Assembly (NCBI RefSeq): GCF_964063325.1
Contig: NZ_OZ061315.1
Location: forward strand, 372,001 to 436,000
Source: Hafnia alvei
GTDB taxonomy: Bacteria; Pseudomonadota; Gammaproteobacteria; Enterobacterales; Enterobacteriaceae
Length of the DNA stretch: 64,000 nucleotides
Direction: 5' to 3'
Made by a program: the position numbers and the translations under genes. Each line of letters opens with the position of its first letter. Within the stretch, counting starts at the first letter, position 1. Positions 7,956 to 17,030 of the stretch are shown in pieces. Below the pieces are notes generated by a model that saw only the letters and a list, made by a program, of their open reading frames with translations, was not told the DNA's origin and ran no database searches.

Positions 7956-8972
7956 ATGACCCAAAACGCCAATAATCCTTCTTCTGCTATGCCATTCAGC
8001 CAGAGTCGCTTTTCCGTTGCGCCGATGCTGGATTGGACCGATCGCCATTGCCGCTATTTTCATCGTAAGCTGACTAAACAGACGCTTCTATATACCGAGA
8101 TGGTGACCACCGGTGCCATTATTCACGGTAAAGGCGACTACTTAGCTTACAGCGAAGAAGAACATCCGCTGGCGTTGCAGCTGGGAGGAAGCGATCCTGA
8201 AGCCCTAGCGCATTGTGCGCGTTTGGCCGAGCAGCGCGGCTATGATGAGATTAACCTCAACGTAGGCTGTCCTTCGGATCGCGTTCAAAATGGTCGTTTC
8301 GGCGCGTGCCTGATGGGCGAAGCCCAACTGGTTGCCGACGGTATTAAGGCTATGCGCGACGTGGTTTCTATTCCCGTTACCGTGAAAACGCGTATTGGTA
8401 TTGACGATCAGGATAGCTACCAATTTTTGTGTGATTTTATCGGCATAGTTTCAGGTAAAGGCGAATGTAATAGCTTTACGGTTCATGCGCGCAAAGCGTG
8501 GCTCTCAGGCTTAAGTCCGAAAGAAAACCGTGAGATCCCGCCGCTCGATTATGAGCGTGTTTATCAGTTAAAACGTGACTTCCCCCATCTAAACATCGCC
8601 ATCAACGGCGGGGTTAAAACGCTGGAAGACGCCAAAATTCATCTGCAGCATCTGGACGGCGTGATGATGGGGCGCGAAGCCTATCAGAGCCCAAGCATTT
8701 TGGCGCATGTCGATCGCGAGTTATTTGATCCTACTGTAGAAGTACCGAACAGCATTGACGTGGTACGTTCTTTGTATCCGTATATTGAACGTGAATTGGC
8801 TAATGGAACCTATCTGGGCCATATCACGCGCCATATACTCGGCATATTCCAGAGCATTCCGGGCGCTCGCCAATGGCGTCGTCATCTGAGTGAAAATGCG
8901 CACAAGGCGGGAGCTGGTGTTGAAGTGGTTGAAGCTGCGTTGCAATTTGTTAGCCAGCCACGTGGCGAATAA
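7956..8972 (+). CDS. dusA: tRNA-dihydrouridine synthase DusA
   Basis: FMN enzyme that reduces uridines 20/20a of tRNA to dihydrouridine using NADPH. It is 338 aa, with a TIM-barrel and C-terminal helical domain. Motifs: SVAPMLDWTDRHCRYF at the N terminus, NLNVGCPSDRVQNG with the FMN/catalytic Cys, then GACLMGEAQLV, KTRIGIDDQDSY, and the ARKAWLSGLSPKENREIPPL block specific to DusA. The first ATG is used; the ribosome site (CTGAGAAT) is weak. pspG follows after 156 bases with its own promoter. Confidence 0.96.
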   Translation: MTQNANNPSSAMPFSQSRFSVAPMLDWTDRHCRYFHRKLTKQTLLYTEMVTTGAIIHGKGDYLAYSEEEHPLALQLGGSDPEALAHCARLAEQRGYDEINLNVGCPSDRVQNGRFGACLMGEAQLVADGIKAMRDVVSIPVTVKTRIGIDDQDSYQFLCDFIGIVSGKGECNSFTVHARKAWLSGLSPKENREIPPLDYERVYQLKRDFPHLNIAINGGVKTLEDAKIHLQHLDGVMMGREAYQSPSILAHVDRELFDPTVEVPNSIDVVRSLYPYIERELANGTYLGHITRHILGIFQSIPGARQWRRHLSENAHKAGAGVEVVEAALQFVSQPRGE

Positions 8973-9060
8973 AACTAAATTTTAGTAAAACTCATCAGGC
9001 GCTGTTGCATAAGCGGCAGCGCTATCTTGTAAAATCATATGGTTACGTAATTTCTATTCT

Positions 9061-9075
9061 TGGCATGATTCTTGT
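9061..9075 (+). promoter_or_regulatory. Candidate sigma-54 promoter of pspG
   Basis: TGGCATG-N4-TTGT fits the -24/-12 consensus TGGCACG-N4-TTGC except that the -12 GC is GT. It lies 54 bases upstream of the pspG ATG. E. coli pspG is sigma-54/PspF dependent, which supports the reading. Confidence 0.72.
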
Positions 9076-9128
9076 AAATCACTGAGTAGTCGACGGTATC
9101 ACCGTTGTATTTCACTCAGGAGATCACC

Positions 9129-9350
9129 ATGTTGGAAGTCCTCTTTATTCTTGGCTTTTTTGTCATGCTGATGGTGACCGGAATTTCAATTCTCGGCATT
9201 ATCGCCGCCGTGGCCGTTGCCACACTGTTCATGTTGTTTGGTGGCCTGTTTGTGATGGTCTTTAAACTGCTGCCGTGGATTGCTTTGGCTATTGTGGTGG
9301 TGTGGATTTATCGCTCCATGCAGAAACCACAGACGAGGCGTTATTATTAG
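9129..9350 (+). CDS. pspG: Phage shock protein G
   Basis: Small inner-membrane effector of the phage-shock response, 73 aa. Two to three hydrophobic segments are seen, beginning MLEVLFILGFFVMLMVTG, with LLPWIALAIVVVW near the C terminus, closely matching E. coli PspG. I chose the ATG at 9129 (after CAGGAGATCACC) rather than the in-frame start 24 bases upstream, because the family begins MLE. It is transcribed alone from the sigma-54 promoter. Confidence 0.93.
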   Translation: MLEVLFILGFFVMLMVTGISILGIIAAVAVATLFMLFGGLFVMVFKLLPWIALAIVVVWIYRSMQKPQTRRYY

Positions 9351-9440
9351 GTATCTATTCTATGCTCGTTCGGCGAAGAGTTTCGTCCGCCTGAATGCAT
9401 AAGCTTTCCCATGAATCACAGATGTAGGCGTCCGACGAAA

Positions 9441-9557
9441 GGTTGCTGGCGCGCAACCTCTCGACTCTCGCGCTTTTCACTGAGTCGCTTGCCAGACCGG
9501 TCTCGGAGCGCACATCCTGTGCGCCCTCAACCTGCCGCCAGCTTCCCTGCTGGCGGC
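9441..9557. repeat. Cluster of three perfect hairpins in the pspG-qor intergenic region
   Basis: 9441-9458 GGTTGC-TGGCGC-GCAACC, 9508-9524 GCGCACA-TCC-TGTGCGC and 9534-9557 GCCGCCAGC-TTCCCT-GCTGGCGGC. The frames crossing this stretch are not gene-like. The last stem could end transcription between the convergent pspG and qor, though it lacks a T tract; the set may be a REP-like element. Confidence 0.55.
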
Positions 9558-9607
9558 TCTGAGACGGTGTCATTAAACATAATTTTTCACTGTGATTACA
9601 TCGGTAA

Positions 9608-10594
9608 CTACTCCGGTATCAACAAACTCGATCCCTGTGTTCCGCGACTCTGCAGGGTTTCATGCGCTTTTTTCGCATCCGCTAAAGCAAATTTTTGCGC
9701 ATCGGGCACATCTACGTTAATCGCGCCGCTGGCGATCAGCGAAAATAGTTCGTGACTGGCGCTGAGTAAATCCTGATGGTTATTGATGTAGCCGTTGAGA
9801 GAGGGGCGCGTGACATACAGCGATCCTTTCTGGTTTAAAATTCCCAAATCGACGCCGGTAACAGGGCCTGAAGCATTGCCGAAGCTCACCATCAGGCCGC
9901 GTTTTTTCAGGCTATCGAGTGAGGCCAACCAAGTGCTTTTTCCTACCGAGTCGTAAACCACGCTCACTTTTTCGCCATGAGTCAGCTCGGACACGCGTTG
10001 GGCAATGTCTTCGGTTTGATAATTAATGGTTGCCCATGCCCCCGCCTGTTTGGCGCGCTCTGCTTTGGCATCGGAGCCCACGGTGCCAATCAGTTTGGCA
10101 CCTAACGCTTTTGCCCACTGGCAGGCGATTTGGCCGACGCCACCGGCTGCGGCATGGAATAAGAAGATTTCACCTGCTTTAATTTCATAGGTTTGACGCA
10201 GCAAATAGTGCACGGTCAGGCCTTTTAAGAATGCGGCGGCACCTTGTTCAAAGCTAATGGCTTCGGGCAGCAACGCAACTTTCTCGGCCAGTACGTTATG
10301 AACGGTGCTGTAGGCGCCGAGCGAGCTTTGCGCATAAACTACGCGGTCACCCACTTCTATGCTGGTTACGCCTGCGCCCACTTTTGTCACGACGCCAGCC
10401 GCTTCGGTTCCTAGCCCTGATGGAAACTGGGGAACTGGGTACAGTCCGCCACGAATATAGGTGTCAATGTAGTTGATTCCGATCGCTTTATTGCTGATTT
10501 GCACTTCACCAGCCGCGGGATCTTTTGGCGTAAACTCTACATATTCAAGAACTTCTGGCCCGCCGTGGGCGTTAAACTGGATACGTTTTGCCAT
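9608..10594 (-). CDS. qorA: NADPH:quinone oxidoreductase QorA
   Basis: Zinc-independent medium-chain dehydrogenase/reductase (zeta-crystallin type), 328 aa, cytoplasmic, reducing quinones with NADPH. The N-terminal GroES-like fold contains NKAIGINYIDTYIRGGLYP and PSGLGTEAAGVV; the Rossmann fold has the nucleotide loop AAAGGVGQIACQWAKALGA. The C-terminal RGTQGSSLLIPE matches E. coli QorA. It is divergent from dnaB with about 100 bases between the starts, the same arrangement as in E. coli. Confidence 0.95.
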   Translation of the reverse strand: MAKRIQFNAHGGPEVLEYVEFTPKDPAAGEVQISNKAIGINYIDTYIRGGLYPVPQFPSGLGTEAAGVVTKVGAGVTSIEVGDRVVYAQSSLGAYSTVHNVLAEKVALLPEAISFEQGAAAFLKGLTVHYLLRQTYEIKAGEIFLFHAAAGGVGQIACQWAKALGAKLIGTVGSDAKAERAKQAGAWATINYQTEDIAQRVSELTHGEKVSVVYDSVGKSTWLASLDSLKKRGLMVSFGNASGPVTGVDLGILNQKGSLYVTRPSLNGYINNHQDLLSASHELFSLIASGAINVDVPDAQKFALADAKKAHETLQSRGTQGSSLLIPE

Positions 10595-10693
10595 CGTCTT
10601 TCCTCAGATGCATAGTGTCATTGTTATAATCGAAAATCGGGCACATTCAGGTATACTGACGCGTCTTTCATTAACAGGTAAAGCATTCCCACT

Positions 10694-12103
10694 ATGGCAG
10701 GAAATAAACCCACCAACAAATCAAACGAGACCCCGCGCGACAGGCAGATGGAGGGGCTCAAGCTACCACCACATTCGCTGGAAGCGGAACAGTCCGTGTT
10801 GGGCGGGTTGATGCTGGACAACGAGCGCTGGGATAACGTGGCAGAACGCGTCGTCGCTAACGATTTCTACAGCCGTCCACACCGCCTCATCTTTACTGAA
10901 ATGCAGCGCTTGCTAGAAATGAGCAAGCCTATCGACTTGATCACGCTGTCTGAATCATTAGAACAGCGTGGTGAATTAGAATCGGTGGGCGGATTCGCTT
11001 ATCTGGCTGAGCTGTCAAAAAACACCCCAAGTGCGGCAAACATCGGTGCCTATGCTGATATCGTGCGTGAACGTGCGGTAGTTCGCGATATGATCTCCGT
11101 AGCTAACGAGATCGCCGATGCGGGCTACGATCCTCAGGGGCGTAGCAGTGAAGATCTGCTGGATCTAGCGGAGTCTCGCGTATTCCAGATTGCTGAGAAT
11201 CGTGCGAACAAAGATGAAGGGCCGAAAAGCGTCGATCGTATTCTCGAACAAACGGTCGCGCGAATTGAACAGCTCTACCAGACGCCACACGATGGTGTAA
11301 CTGGCGTTGATACCGGCTATCAGGATCTGAACAAGAAAACTGCAGGTTTGCAGCGCTCTGATTTAATTATTGTGGCTGCGCGTCCATCAATGGGGAAAAC
11401 CACCTTCGCGATGAACCTGTGTGAAAACGCCGCGATGACTCAGGATAAACCGGTGCTGATTTTCAGTCTGGAAATGCCCGGTGAGCAGATCATGATGCGT
11501 ATGCTGGCTTCCTTGGCGCGCGTCGATCAAACCAAAATTCGTACCGGCCAATTAGATGATGAAGATTGGGCGCGAATTTCCAGCACCATGGGGATTCTGC
11601 TGGAAAAACGGAACATGTATATCGATGATTCCTCCGGCCTGACGCCAACGGAAGTGCGTTCGCGCGCGCGCCGTATTTTCCGCGAACATGACGGCCTTAG
11701 CCTAATCATGATCGACTACCTGCAGTTGATGCGGGTTCCGTCTTTATCAGATAACCGTACCTTGGAAATCGCGGAAATTTCTCGCTCACTCAAAGCGTTA
11801 GCGAAAGAGTTGCAGGTTCCGGTAGTGGCGCTGTCTCAGCTTAACCGGTCCTTGGAGCAGCGTGCTGATAAACGCCCGGTTAACTCCGACCTGCGTGAAT
11901 CGGGCTCAATCGAGCAGGATGCCGACTTGATCATGTTTATCTATCGTGACGAGGTTTATCACGAGAACAGCGATTTAAAAGGTATTGCTGAAATTATTCT
12001 GGGTAAACAGCGTAATGGCCCAATCGGCACGGTTCGCTTAACCTTTAACGGCCAGTTCTCACGTTTTGATAACTACGCGGGCCCGCAGTACGACGACGAA
12101 TAA
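10694..12103 (+). CDS. dnaB: Replicative DNA helicase DnaB
   Basis: Hexameric 5'-3' helicase of the replication fork, loaded by DnaC. It is 469 aa (E. coli 471). N-terminal domain with PPHSLEAEQSVLGGLMLDN; RecA-like domain with Walker A ARPSMGKTTF (about residue 231 on), the Walker B LIMIDYLQLM, and the arginine-finger area KQRNGPIGTVRLTFNGQFSR. No intein or insertion is seen. alr follows 79 bases downstream, as in E. coli. Confidence 0.98.
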   Translation: MAGNKPTNKSNETPRDRQMEGLKLPPHSLEAEQSVLGGLMLDNERWDNVAERVVANDFYSRPHRLIFTEMQRLLEMSKPIDLITLSESLEQRGELESVGGFAYLAELSKNTPSAANIGAYADIVRERAVVRDMISVANEIADAGYDPQGRSSEDLLDLAESRVFQIAENRANKDEGPKSVDRILEQTVARIEQLYQTPHDGVTGVDTGYQDLNKKTAGLQRSDLIIVAARPSMGKTTFAMNLCENAAMTQDKPVLIFSLEMPGEQIMMRMLASLARVDQTKIRTGQLDDEDWARISSTMGILLEKRNMYIDDSSGLTPTEVRSRARRIFREHDGLSLIMIDYLQLMRVPSLSDNRTLEIAEISRSLKALAKELQVPVVALSQLNRSLEQRADKRPVNSDLRESGSIEQDADLIMFIYRDEVYHENSDLKGIAEIILGKQRNGPIGTVRLTFNGQFSRFDNYAGPQYDDE

Positions 12104-12182
12104 TCGAACGAGCAGCAACATTGAGCTCGTTTAGTAGTAGGTGTATTTATTAACTCATTTGAGAAATCGGGAAGGAATAGAA

Positions 12183-13262
12183 ATGAAAGCGGCAACCGCA
12201 GTCATTGATCGCCGCGCTCTGCGACACAACTTTCAGCAAATTCGTCAATTTGCGCCGCACAGCCGACTGATAGCCGTTGTAAAAGCCAATGCCTATGGGC
12301 ACGGGCTTTTAGAAACTGCCAAAACGTTAAAAGATGCAGACTGCTATGGCGTGGCGCGTATCGGAGAAGCGCTGAAACTGCGCTCAGGCGGTATCGTGAA
12401 ACCTATCCTGATGTTGGAAGGTTTTTTCTCTGCCGATGATCTGCCGGTTTTAGTTGCTAACAATATCGAGACGGCTATTCACAGCGATGAACAGCTGCAG
12501 GCTTTAGAAGAGGCTGATTTAGAGCGCCCGATTAAGGTTTGGATGAAACTCGATACGGGCATGCATCGTTTGGGAGTACGTCCAGAGCACGCGGAAGCTT
12601 TCTATCAGCGTCTTTCCAACTGTCGCAACGTTGAGCAGCCCGTGAATATCATGAGTCACTTTAGTCGTGCGGATGAGCCCGAAACGGGAATGACTGAAGC
12701 TCAATTGGCCTGTTTCGATGCATTTGCTACGGGTAAGCCGGGCTTGCAGTCGATAGCGGCTTCCGGCGGTATTCTGCTGTGGCCCCAGTCGCACCGCGAT
12801 ATGGTGCGCCCAGGGATTATCCTGTATGGCGTATCGCCTTTAGCGGAACCTTATGCCGATCATTACGGCTTACAGCCGGTGATGACGCTAAAATCTAGCC
12901 TAATTGCCGTGCGTGAGCACAAGGCCGGTGAGCCCGTTGGCTATAACGGAACTTGGGTCAGCCAGCGTGATACGCGTTTAGGCGTGGTCGCGATTGGCTA
13001 TGGCGATGGTTATCCGCGCAGTGCGCCTTCGGGAACCCCGGTGCTGCTGAACGGTCGTGAAGTGCCGATTGTTGGCCGTGTATCTATGGATATGATTTCA
13101 GTCGATTTAGGTCCTGAAGCCAAAGATAAAGTGGGCGATGAAGTGGTGCTGTGGAGTGCTGAACTACCGGTTGAGAAGATTGCAAGCTACACGGGGATCA
13201 GTGCTTACGAATTGATTACCAAGCTGACTCCGCGTGTGACGATGGAGTATGTCGGCGAGTAA
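12183..13262 (+). CDS. alr: Alanine racemase Alr
   Basis: PLP-dependent racemase supplying D-alanine for peptidoglycan; 359 aa, same as E. coli Alr. PLP Lys34 is in AVVKANAYGHG; the catalytic Tyr region is GYGDGYPRSAPSGTP. The start at 12183 (GGAAGGAATAGAA before ATG) is preferred to an in-frame start 42 bases upstream because the family begins M-x-AA. It is the housekeeping racemase by its dnaB linkage. Confidence 0.96.
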   Translation: MKAATAVIDRRALRHNFQQIRQFAPHSRLIAVVKANAYGHGLLETAKTLKDADCYGVARIGEALKLRSGGIVKPILMLEGFFSADDLPVLVANNIETAIHSDEQLQALEEADLERPIKVWMKLDTGMHRLGVRPEHAEAFYQRLSNCRNVEQPVNIMSHFSRADEPETGMTEAQLACFDAFATGKPGLQSIAASGGILLWPQSHRDMVRPGIILYGVSPLAEPYADHYGLQPVMTLKSSLIAVREHKAGEPVGYNGTWVSQRDTRLGVVAIGYGDGYPRSAPSGTPVLLNGREVPIVGRVSMDMISVDLGPEAKDKVGDEVVLWSAELPVEKIASYTGISAYELITKLTPRVTMEYVGE

Positions 13263-13273
13263 CCGTTAGGCTT

Positions 13274-13319
13274 AACCCCCTCCCAACCTCCCCTGTGAAG
13301 GGGAGGGCTGGGGTGGGGT
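13274..13319. terminator. G/C-rich hairpin between convergent alr and yqhD
   Basis: A strong stem CCTCCCCT / AGGGGAGG is nested inside CCCC / GGGG arms. There is no T run; this is possibly a repeated intergenic palindrome that also serves as a transcription barrier between the two convergent genes. Confidence 0.55.
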
Positions 13320-13336
13320 CAGTCTTTCAGTTATTT

Positions 13337-14494
13337 TTACAGCGACGCTTCGTAAATCTTACGGCTATCTTCCAGCGTGATATCACTGTTTTCGCCCAGC
13401 GCAGTCATGCCGTGCTCTTCCAGTTTTGCCAGCAGGCCTGGGATGGAGCTGGCATCAACGCCGTAATCTTTCAGATACGTTTTAATGCCCATTTCTTCGA
13501 AGAATTTACGCGTAGCGGCAATCGCTGCATCAATGCGCTGTTCTTCATTACCTTCACGAATATTCCATACGCGCTCTGCATATTGCAGCAGCTTAGCGTG
13601 TTTCTGCTGGCGTTTTGCTTGCAGCAGAGAAGGCAGAACTACGGCTAAGGTCTGCGCGTGGTCCATGCCGTGCATCGCAGTTAACTCATGACCCAGCATA
13701 TGCGTTGCCCAGTCCTGTGGCACACCTGCACCGATCAGGCCGTTCAGCGCCATAGTGGCACTCCACATAATGTTGGCACGAACGTCATAGTTTTCAGGCT
13801 CAGCCAGCGCACGTGGGCCTTCTTCGATCAGGGTCAACAGCAGACCTTCTGCAAAGCGATCCTGAACTTTAGCGTCAACAGGGTAAGTCAGATATTGCTC
13901 AACGGTATGAACAAACGCATCCACTACGCCGTTTGCTACCTGATGAGCTGGCAGCGTGTAGGTTACAACCGGATCCAGAATAGCGAACTGAGGCATTACG
14001 AATGGAGACTGGAATGCACGTTTGTCGCCTGTTGCACGGCGAGTGATAACTGCGCCCTTGTTCATTTCAGAACCGGTCGCTGGCAGGGTTAATACCGCTG
14101 CCAATGGGATTGCGCTGGTGATTTTGCTGCCGTAGGTTTCAAGAATGTCCCAAGGCTCGCCGACGTAGTTTGCCGCTGCGGCAATGAACTTGGTGCCATC
14201 AATAACGGAACCGCCGCCCACTGCCAGCAGGAAATCGATTTTTTCGTTGTGAACCACTTCAACGCATTTCATCAGCGTTTCGTAAGACGGGTTTGGCTCA
14301 ATGCCACCGAATTCAAATACGTGTAAACCTTTCAGCGCCGCGTGAACCTGATCCAAAACGCCGGTGCGTTTTACGCTGCCGCCGCCGTAGGTGATCAGGA
14401 TGCGGGCATTTTCGGGTACTTCGTTGCGCAGATTAGCGATTTGGCCTTCGCCGAACAGAACTTTAGTTGGGGTGTGGAGTGTAAAATTTTGCAT
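13337..14494 (-). CDS. yqhD: NADPH-dependent aldehyde reductase YqhD
   Basis: Iron-type alcohol dehydrogenase acting mainly as an NADPH aldehyde reductase (glyoxal, acrolein, lipid aldehydes); 385 aa versus 387 in E. coli. N terminus FTLHTPTKVLFGEGQIANLR; cofactor motif AVGGGSVIDGTKFIAAAAN; metal ligands in GVVDAFVHTVEQY and the HMLGHELTAMHGMDHAQTL segment. Divergent from its activator yqhC, which it faces across a 207-base control region. Confidence 0.96.
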   Translation of the reverse strand: MQNFTLHTPTKVLFGEGQIANLRNEVPENARILITYGGGSVKRTGVLDQVHAALKGLHVFEFGGIEPNPSYETLMKCVEVVHNEKIDFLLAVGGGSVIDGTKFIAAAANYVGEPWDILETYGSKITSAIPLAAVLTLPATGSEMNKGAVITRRATGDKRAFQSPFVMPQFAILDPVVTYTLPAHQVANGVVDAFVHTVEQYLTYPVDAKVQDRFAEGLLLTLIEEGPRALAEPENYDVRANIMWSATMALNGLIGAGVPQDWATHMLGHELTAMHGMDHAQTLAVVLPSLLQAKRQQKHAKLLQYAERVWNIREGNEEQRIDAAIAATRKFFEEMGIKTYLKDYGVDASSIPGLLAKLEEHGMTALGENSDITLEDSRKIYEASL

Positions 14495-14619
14495 TGAAAT
14501 TAGCCTCAGTATTTATTTTGATTCGTTATGCTTTGGCCGTCGACGCCATTGCATTTTCTGAATGCTATTCTGGGCGCAATGAGCGTGTGGCTCAATGCTC
14601 ATTTCTGTTGATGACTTGC

Positions 14620-14647
14620 CTATTTCTACAATCAACTGTAGAAATAG
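14620..14647. promoter_or_regulatory. Perfect inverted repeat in the yqhD-yqhC control region
   Basis: CTATTTCTAC-N8-GTAGAAATAG, with 10-bp perfect arms. It lies between the divergent starts, about 55 bases before yqhC, and could be a regulator site or a hairpin in the yqhC leader; no evidence decides. Confidence 0.45.
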
Positions 14648-14701
14648 AGATGTATTTGGCATCATTTATTGCACTTTATTTGGTTCGGCGGGGATTGGTC
14701 A

Positions 14702-15613
14702 ATGTTAATCGATGAGCGGTGGACTCAGCTTGCACAGCAGCTAAGCCGTCAGGTGGCTCAGCCTGGAGTGAGTGCGTCACCGATTGAGAATGTAAAAATA
14801 ATCTATGCAAATCAGCATCAGCCGCGTACGCCGGTGATGTATGAGCCTTGTATTATCATTGTGCTGCAAGGGCATAAAGTGGGCTATCTCGGCGAGCAGG
14901 TATTTCGCTACGATCCCACTAATTATCTGCTCATGACGCTGCCATTACCCTGTGAATGTGAGACGTTTGCCACTCCGGATGAGCCGCTGATCGGTTTATC
15001 AGTGCGGGTAAACACCAGCATGTTGCAGGATCTCTTAATGGATATCGGTGACGGTTTGGCCGCCAAGCAGCGCTGCCAATCGAGCGGTGTGAAATCGGTG
15101 TCATTGGATGAGTCGATGTTTTGTGCCACCGAGCGCTTGGTCGACGCGATGGCCAATCCATTACAAGCTCGTGTATTAGGGCCGCAAATTGTGCGCGAAA
15201 TGCTGTTCCACGCGCTGTGTGGAGACGGTGGCGAAGCGCTGCAGGCGCTAGCCAACCGTCACAGCCACTTCAGCCAGATCGCTAAGGCGCTGCGCCTGAT
15301 CGAACAGCAGTACTCTGATAGCCTCAACGTTGATTTGCTGGCGCAGGAAGTGAATATGAGCGTTTCTGCGTTCCACCATAACTTCAAAGCCGTTACGGCA
15401 ACCTCTCCACTGCAATACATCAAATCCTTCCGCTTGCATAAGGCGCGGATGATGATGTTGCACGATGGGCTCAAAGCCAGCACTGCGGCCATTCGTGTTG
15501 GCTATGAGAGCGCCTCGCAGTTTAGCCGCGAATATAAACGTTTCTTTGGTAATACGCCGAGTGAGCAAATGATGCGCTACCGCGAAGGCGGCTTGAGCAT
15601 TGTTGAGCGATAA
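14702..15613 (+). CDS. yqhC: AraC-family activator YqhC
   Basis: Aldehyde-responsive activator of yqhD. It is 303 aa: N-terminal AraC/CuGO-type sensor domain with CIIIVLQGHKVGYLGEQVF, then two C-terminal helix-turn-helices (NVDLLAQEVNMSVSAFHHNF; AAIRVGYESASQFSREYKRF). A GGGG-rich ribosome site precedes the ATG at 14702; an in-frame ATG 33 bases upstream is the alternative. Divergence from yqhD fixes the identity. Confidence 0.92.
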   Translation: MLIDERWTQLAQQLSRQVAQPGVSASPIENVKIIYANQHQPRTPVMYEPCIIIVLQGHKVGYLGEQVFRYDPTNYLLMTLPLPCECETFATPDEPLIGLSVRVNTSMLQDLLMDIGDGLAAKQRCQSSGVKSVSLDESMFCATERLVDAMANPLQARVLGPQIVREMLFHALCGDGGEALQALANRHSHFSQIAKALRLIEQQYSDSLNVDLLAQEVNMSVSAFHHNFKAVTATSPLQYIKSFRLHKARMMMLHDGLKASTAAIRVGYESASQFSREYKRFFGNTPSEQMMRYREGGLSIVER

Positions 15614-15643
15614 AAACGAATTTTACCGCAGGAGTGGTCTGCC

Positions 15644-16927
15644 ATGATTGAAAAGGAATATCTGTTAGCCGGTATGTGGGTGCGAGAGCATCGTGTATCG
15701 GTACCGCTGAACTGGTTTGATGAAAATGATCCGCGCCGTATTACGGTTTTTGCGCGTGAGTTATCAGAGGGCGGCAAAGCGGCAGAAGATTTGCCATGTT
15801 TGTTGTTCTTACAAGGCGGCCCCGGTGGAAAATCGCCGCGACCGACCAGCAAAGGCGGATGGTTAGGCGAGGCGCTGAAAAGCTTTCGGGTGATCTTGCT
15901 TGATCAACGCGGTACGGGGCAGAGCAGCAGGATCGAATCGAGCGTGATCCGCAATATGAACGTGGATCAAACCGCTGACTATCTCAGCTATTTCCGCGCT
16001 GATTCTATTGTGGCGGATGCCGAACACCTCAGAAAAACGCAGTTTGGTGGCCGTAAATGGAGCACCTTAGGGCAGAGCTTTGGTGGCTTTATCACCCTGA
16101 CCTATTTATCTCAGGCCCCAGAAGGGCTTGAGGCCTGCTATATCACCGGCGGTCTACCATCAATTAAACCCGATGCCGAGCTGTTGTATCAGCGCACCTA
16201 TCAGAAATTGAAGGAAAAGAATCAGATTTTCTTCTCCCGCTATCCTCACATGCAACAGCAAATCAACCGCATTGCGGACGTGCTGAAAGAGCAGGATGTA
16301 TATCTGCCCGATGGCGATATTCTCACCGTACAGCGTTTGCAAACGCTGGGCATTCAATTGGGTATGAGTGAAGGCTATGAAAATCTGCTGTGGCTGTTTG
16401 ATGAAGCCTTTAATCATGAAGGTGAGCTGAGCGATACATTTTTATCGCAGGTGATGCATCTCACCGGCTTCACCGAGCACCCTCTGTACGCTGTACTGCA
16501 TGAAAGCATTTATGCTGATAGCTGCAGTGGGGCGACCAACTGGGCAGCTCAGCGCGTGCATGACACGCTGCCTGAGTTTCAAGCAGATTGCCGTCCGCTA
16601 TTGTTAACGGGTGAGATGATCTATCCGTGGATGTTTGACGAAATGCAGTGTTTGCGACCGTTCCGCGATGCGGTTCATCAGCTGGCGCAGCGTTCAGAAT
16701 GGCGACCGTTGTACGACGCGGATCGCTTGGCAGCGAATACCGTGCCGGTCGTTGCGGCGGTTTATTACCATGACATGTATGTGGATGTCGGGTTATCGCT
16801 GGAAACGGCCAAGCATATTGGCAACGTGGAAACGTGGATCACCAGTGAATTTGAACACAATGGTCTGCGGGTGGGGAACGTGTTTGCTCACCTGCGCCAG
16901 ATGATGGCGCTGCGCGGCGTGAACTAA
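15644..16927 (+). CDS. Proline iminopeptidase-like alpha/beta hydrolase (peptidase S33)
   Basis: Cytoplasmic serine hydrolase of the prolyl-aminopeptidase family, 427 aa. Oxyanion-hole motif GGPGG at residues 58-62, LLDQRGTGQSS next, nucleophile elbow GQSFGG with Ser145, and candidate Asp and His near the C terminus (VYYHDMYVD; EFEHNGLRVGN). It removes N-terminal proline or related residues in characterised homologues; the real substrate is not evident. It follows yqhC by 30 bases with an AGGAG site and ends at a strong terminator, so it may be transcribed with yqhC. Confidence 0.88.
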   Translation: MIEKEYLLAGMWVREHRVSVPLNWFDENDPRRITVFARELSEGGKAAEDLPCLLFLQGGPGGKSPRPTSKGGWLGEALKSFRVILLDQRGTGQSSRIESSVIRNMNVDQTADYLSYFRADSIVADAEHLRKTQFGGRKWSTLGQSFGGFITLTYLSQAPEGLEACYITGGLPSIKPDAELLYQRTYQKLKEKNQIFFSRYPHMQQQINRIADVLKEQDVYLPDGDILTVQRLQTLGIQLGMSEGYENLLWLFDEAFNHEGELSDTFLSQVMHLTGFTEHPLYAVLHESIYADSCSGATNWAAQRVHDTLPEFQADCRPLLLTGEMIYPWMFDEMQCLRPFRDAVHQLAQRSEWRPLYDADRLAANTVPVVAAVYYHDMYVDVGLSLETAKHIGNVETWITSEFEHNGLRVGNVFAHLRQMMALRGVN

Positions 16928-16950
16928 CAATTCTGTCGTTTTCAAATGTA

Positions 16951-16977
16951 AAAAAACCCGCCAATGGCGGGTTTTTT
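16951..16977. terminator. Bidirectional terminator
   Basis: AAAAAACCCGCC-AAT-GGCGGGTTTTTT: a perfect 12-bp symmetrical hairpin serving the hydrolase gene (+) and the outer-membrane protein gene (-). Confidence 0.92.
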
Positions 16978-17030
16978 ATTACTCATACTTACCAGACGTT
17001 CTCTAAGCGTAAAGCCTAGAAGAAAAGGTC

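Noticed and set aside
9355..9755. Frames between pspG and qor on both strands
   Set aside because: They cross the hairpin cluster and the end of qor; their Arg/Ser-rich composition is non-protein-like.
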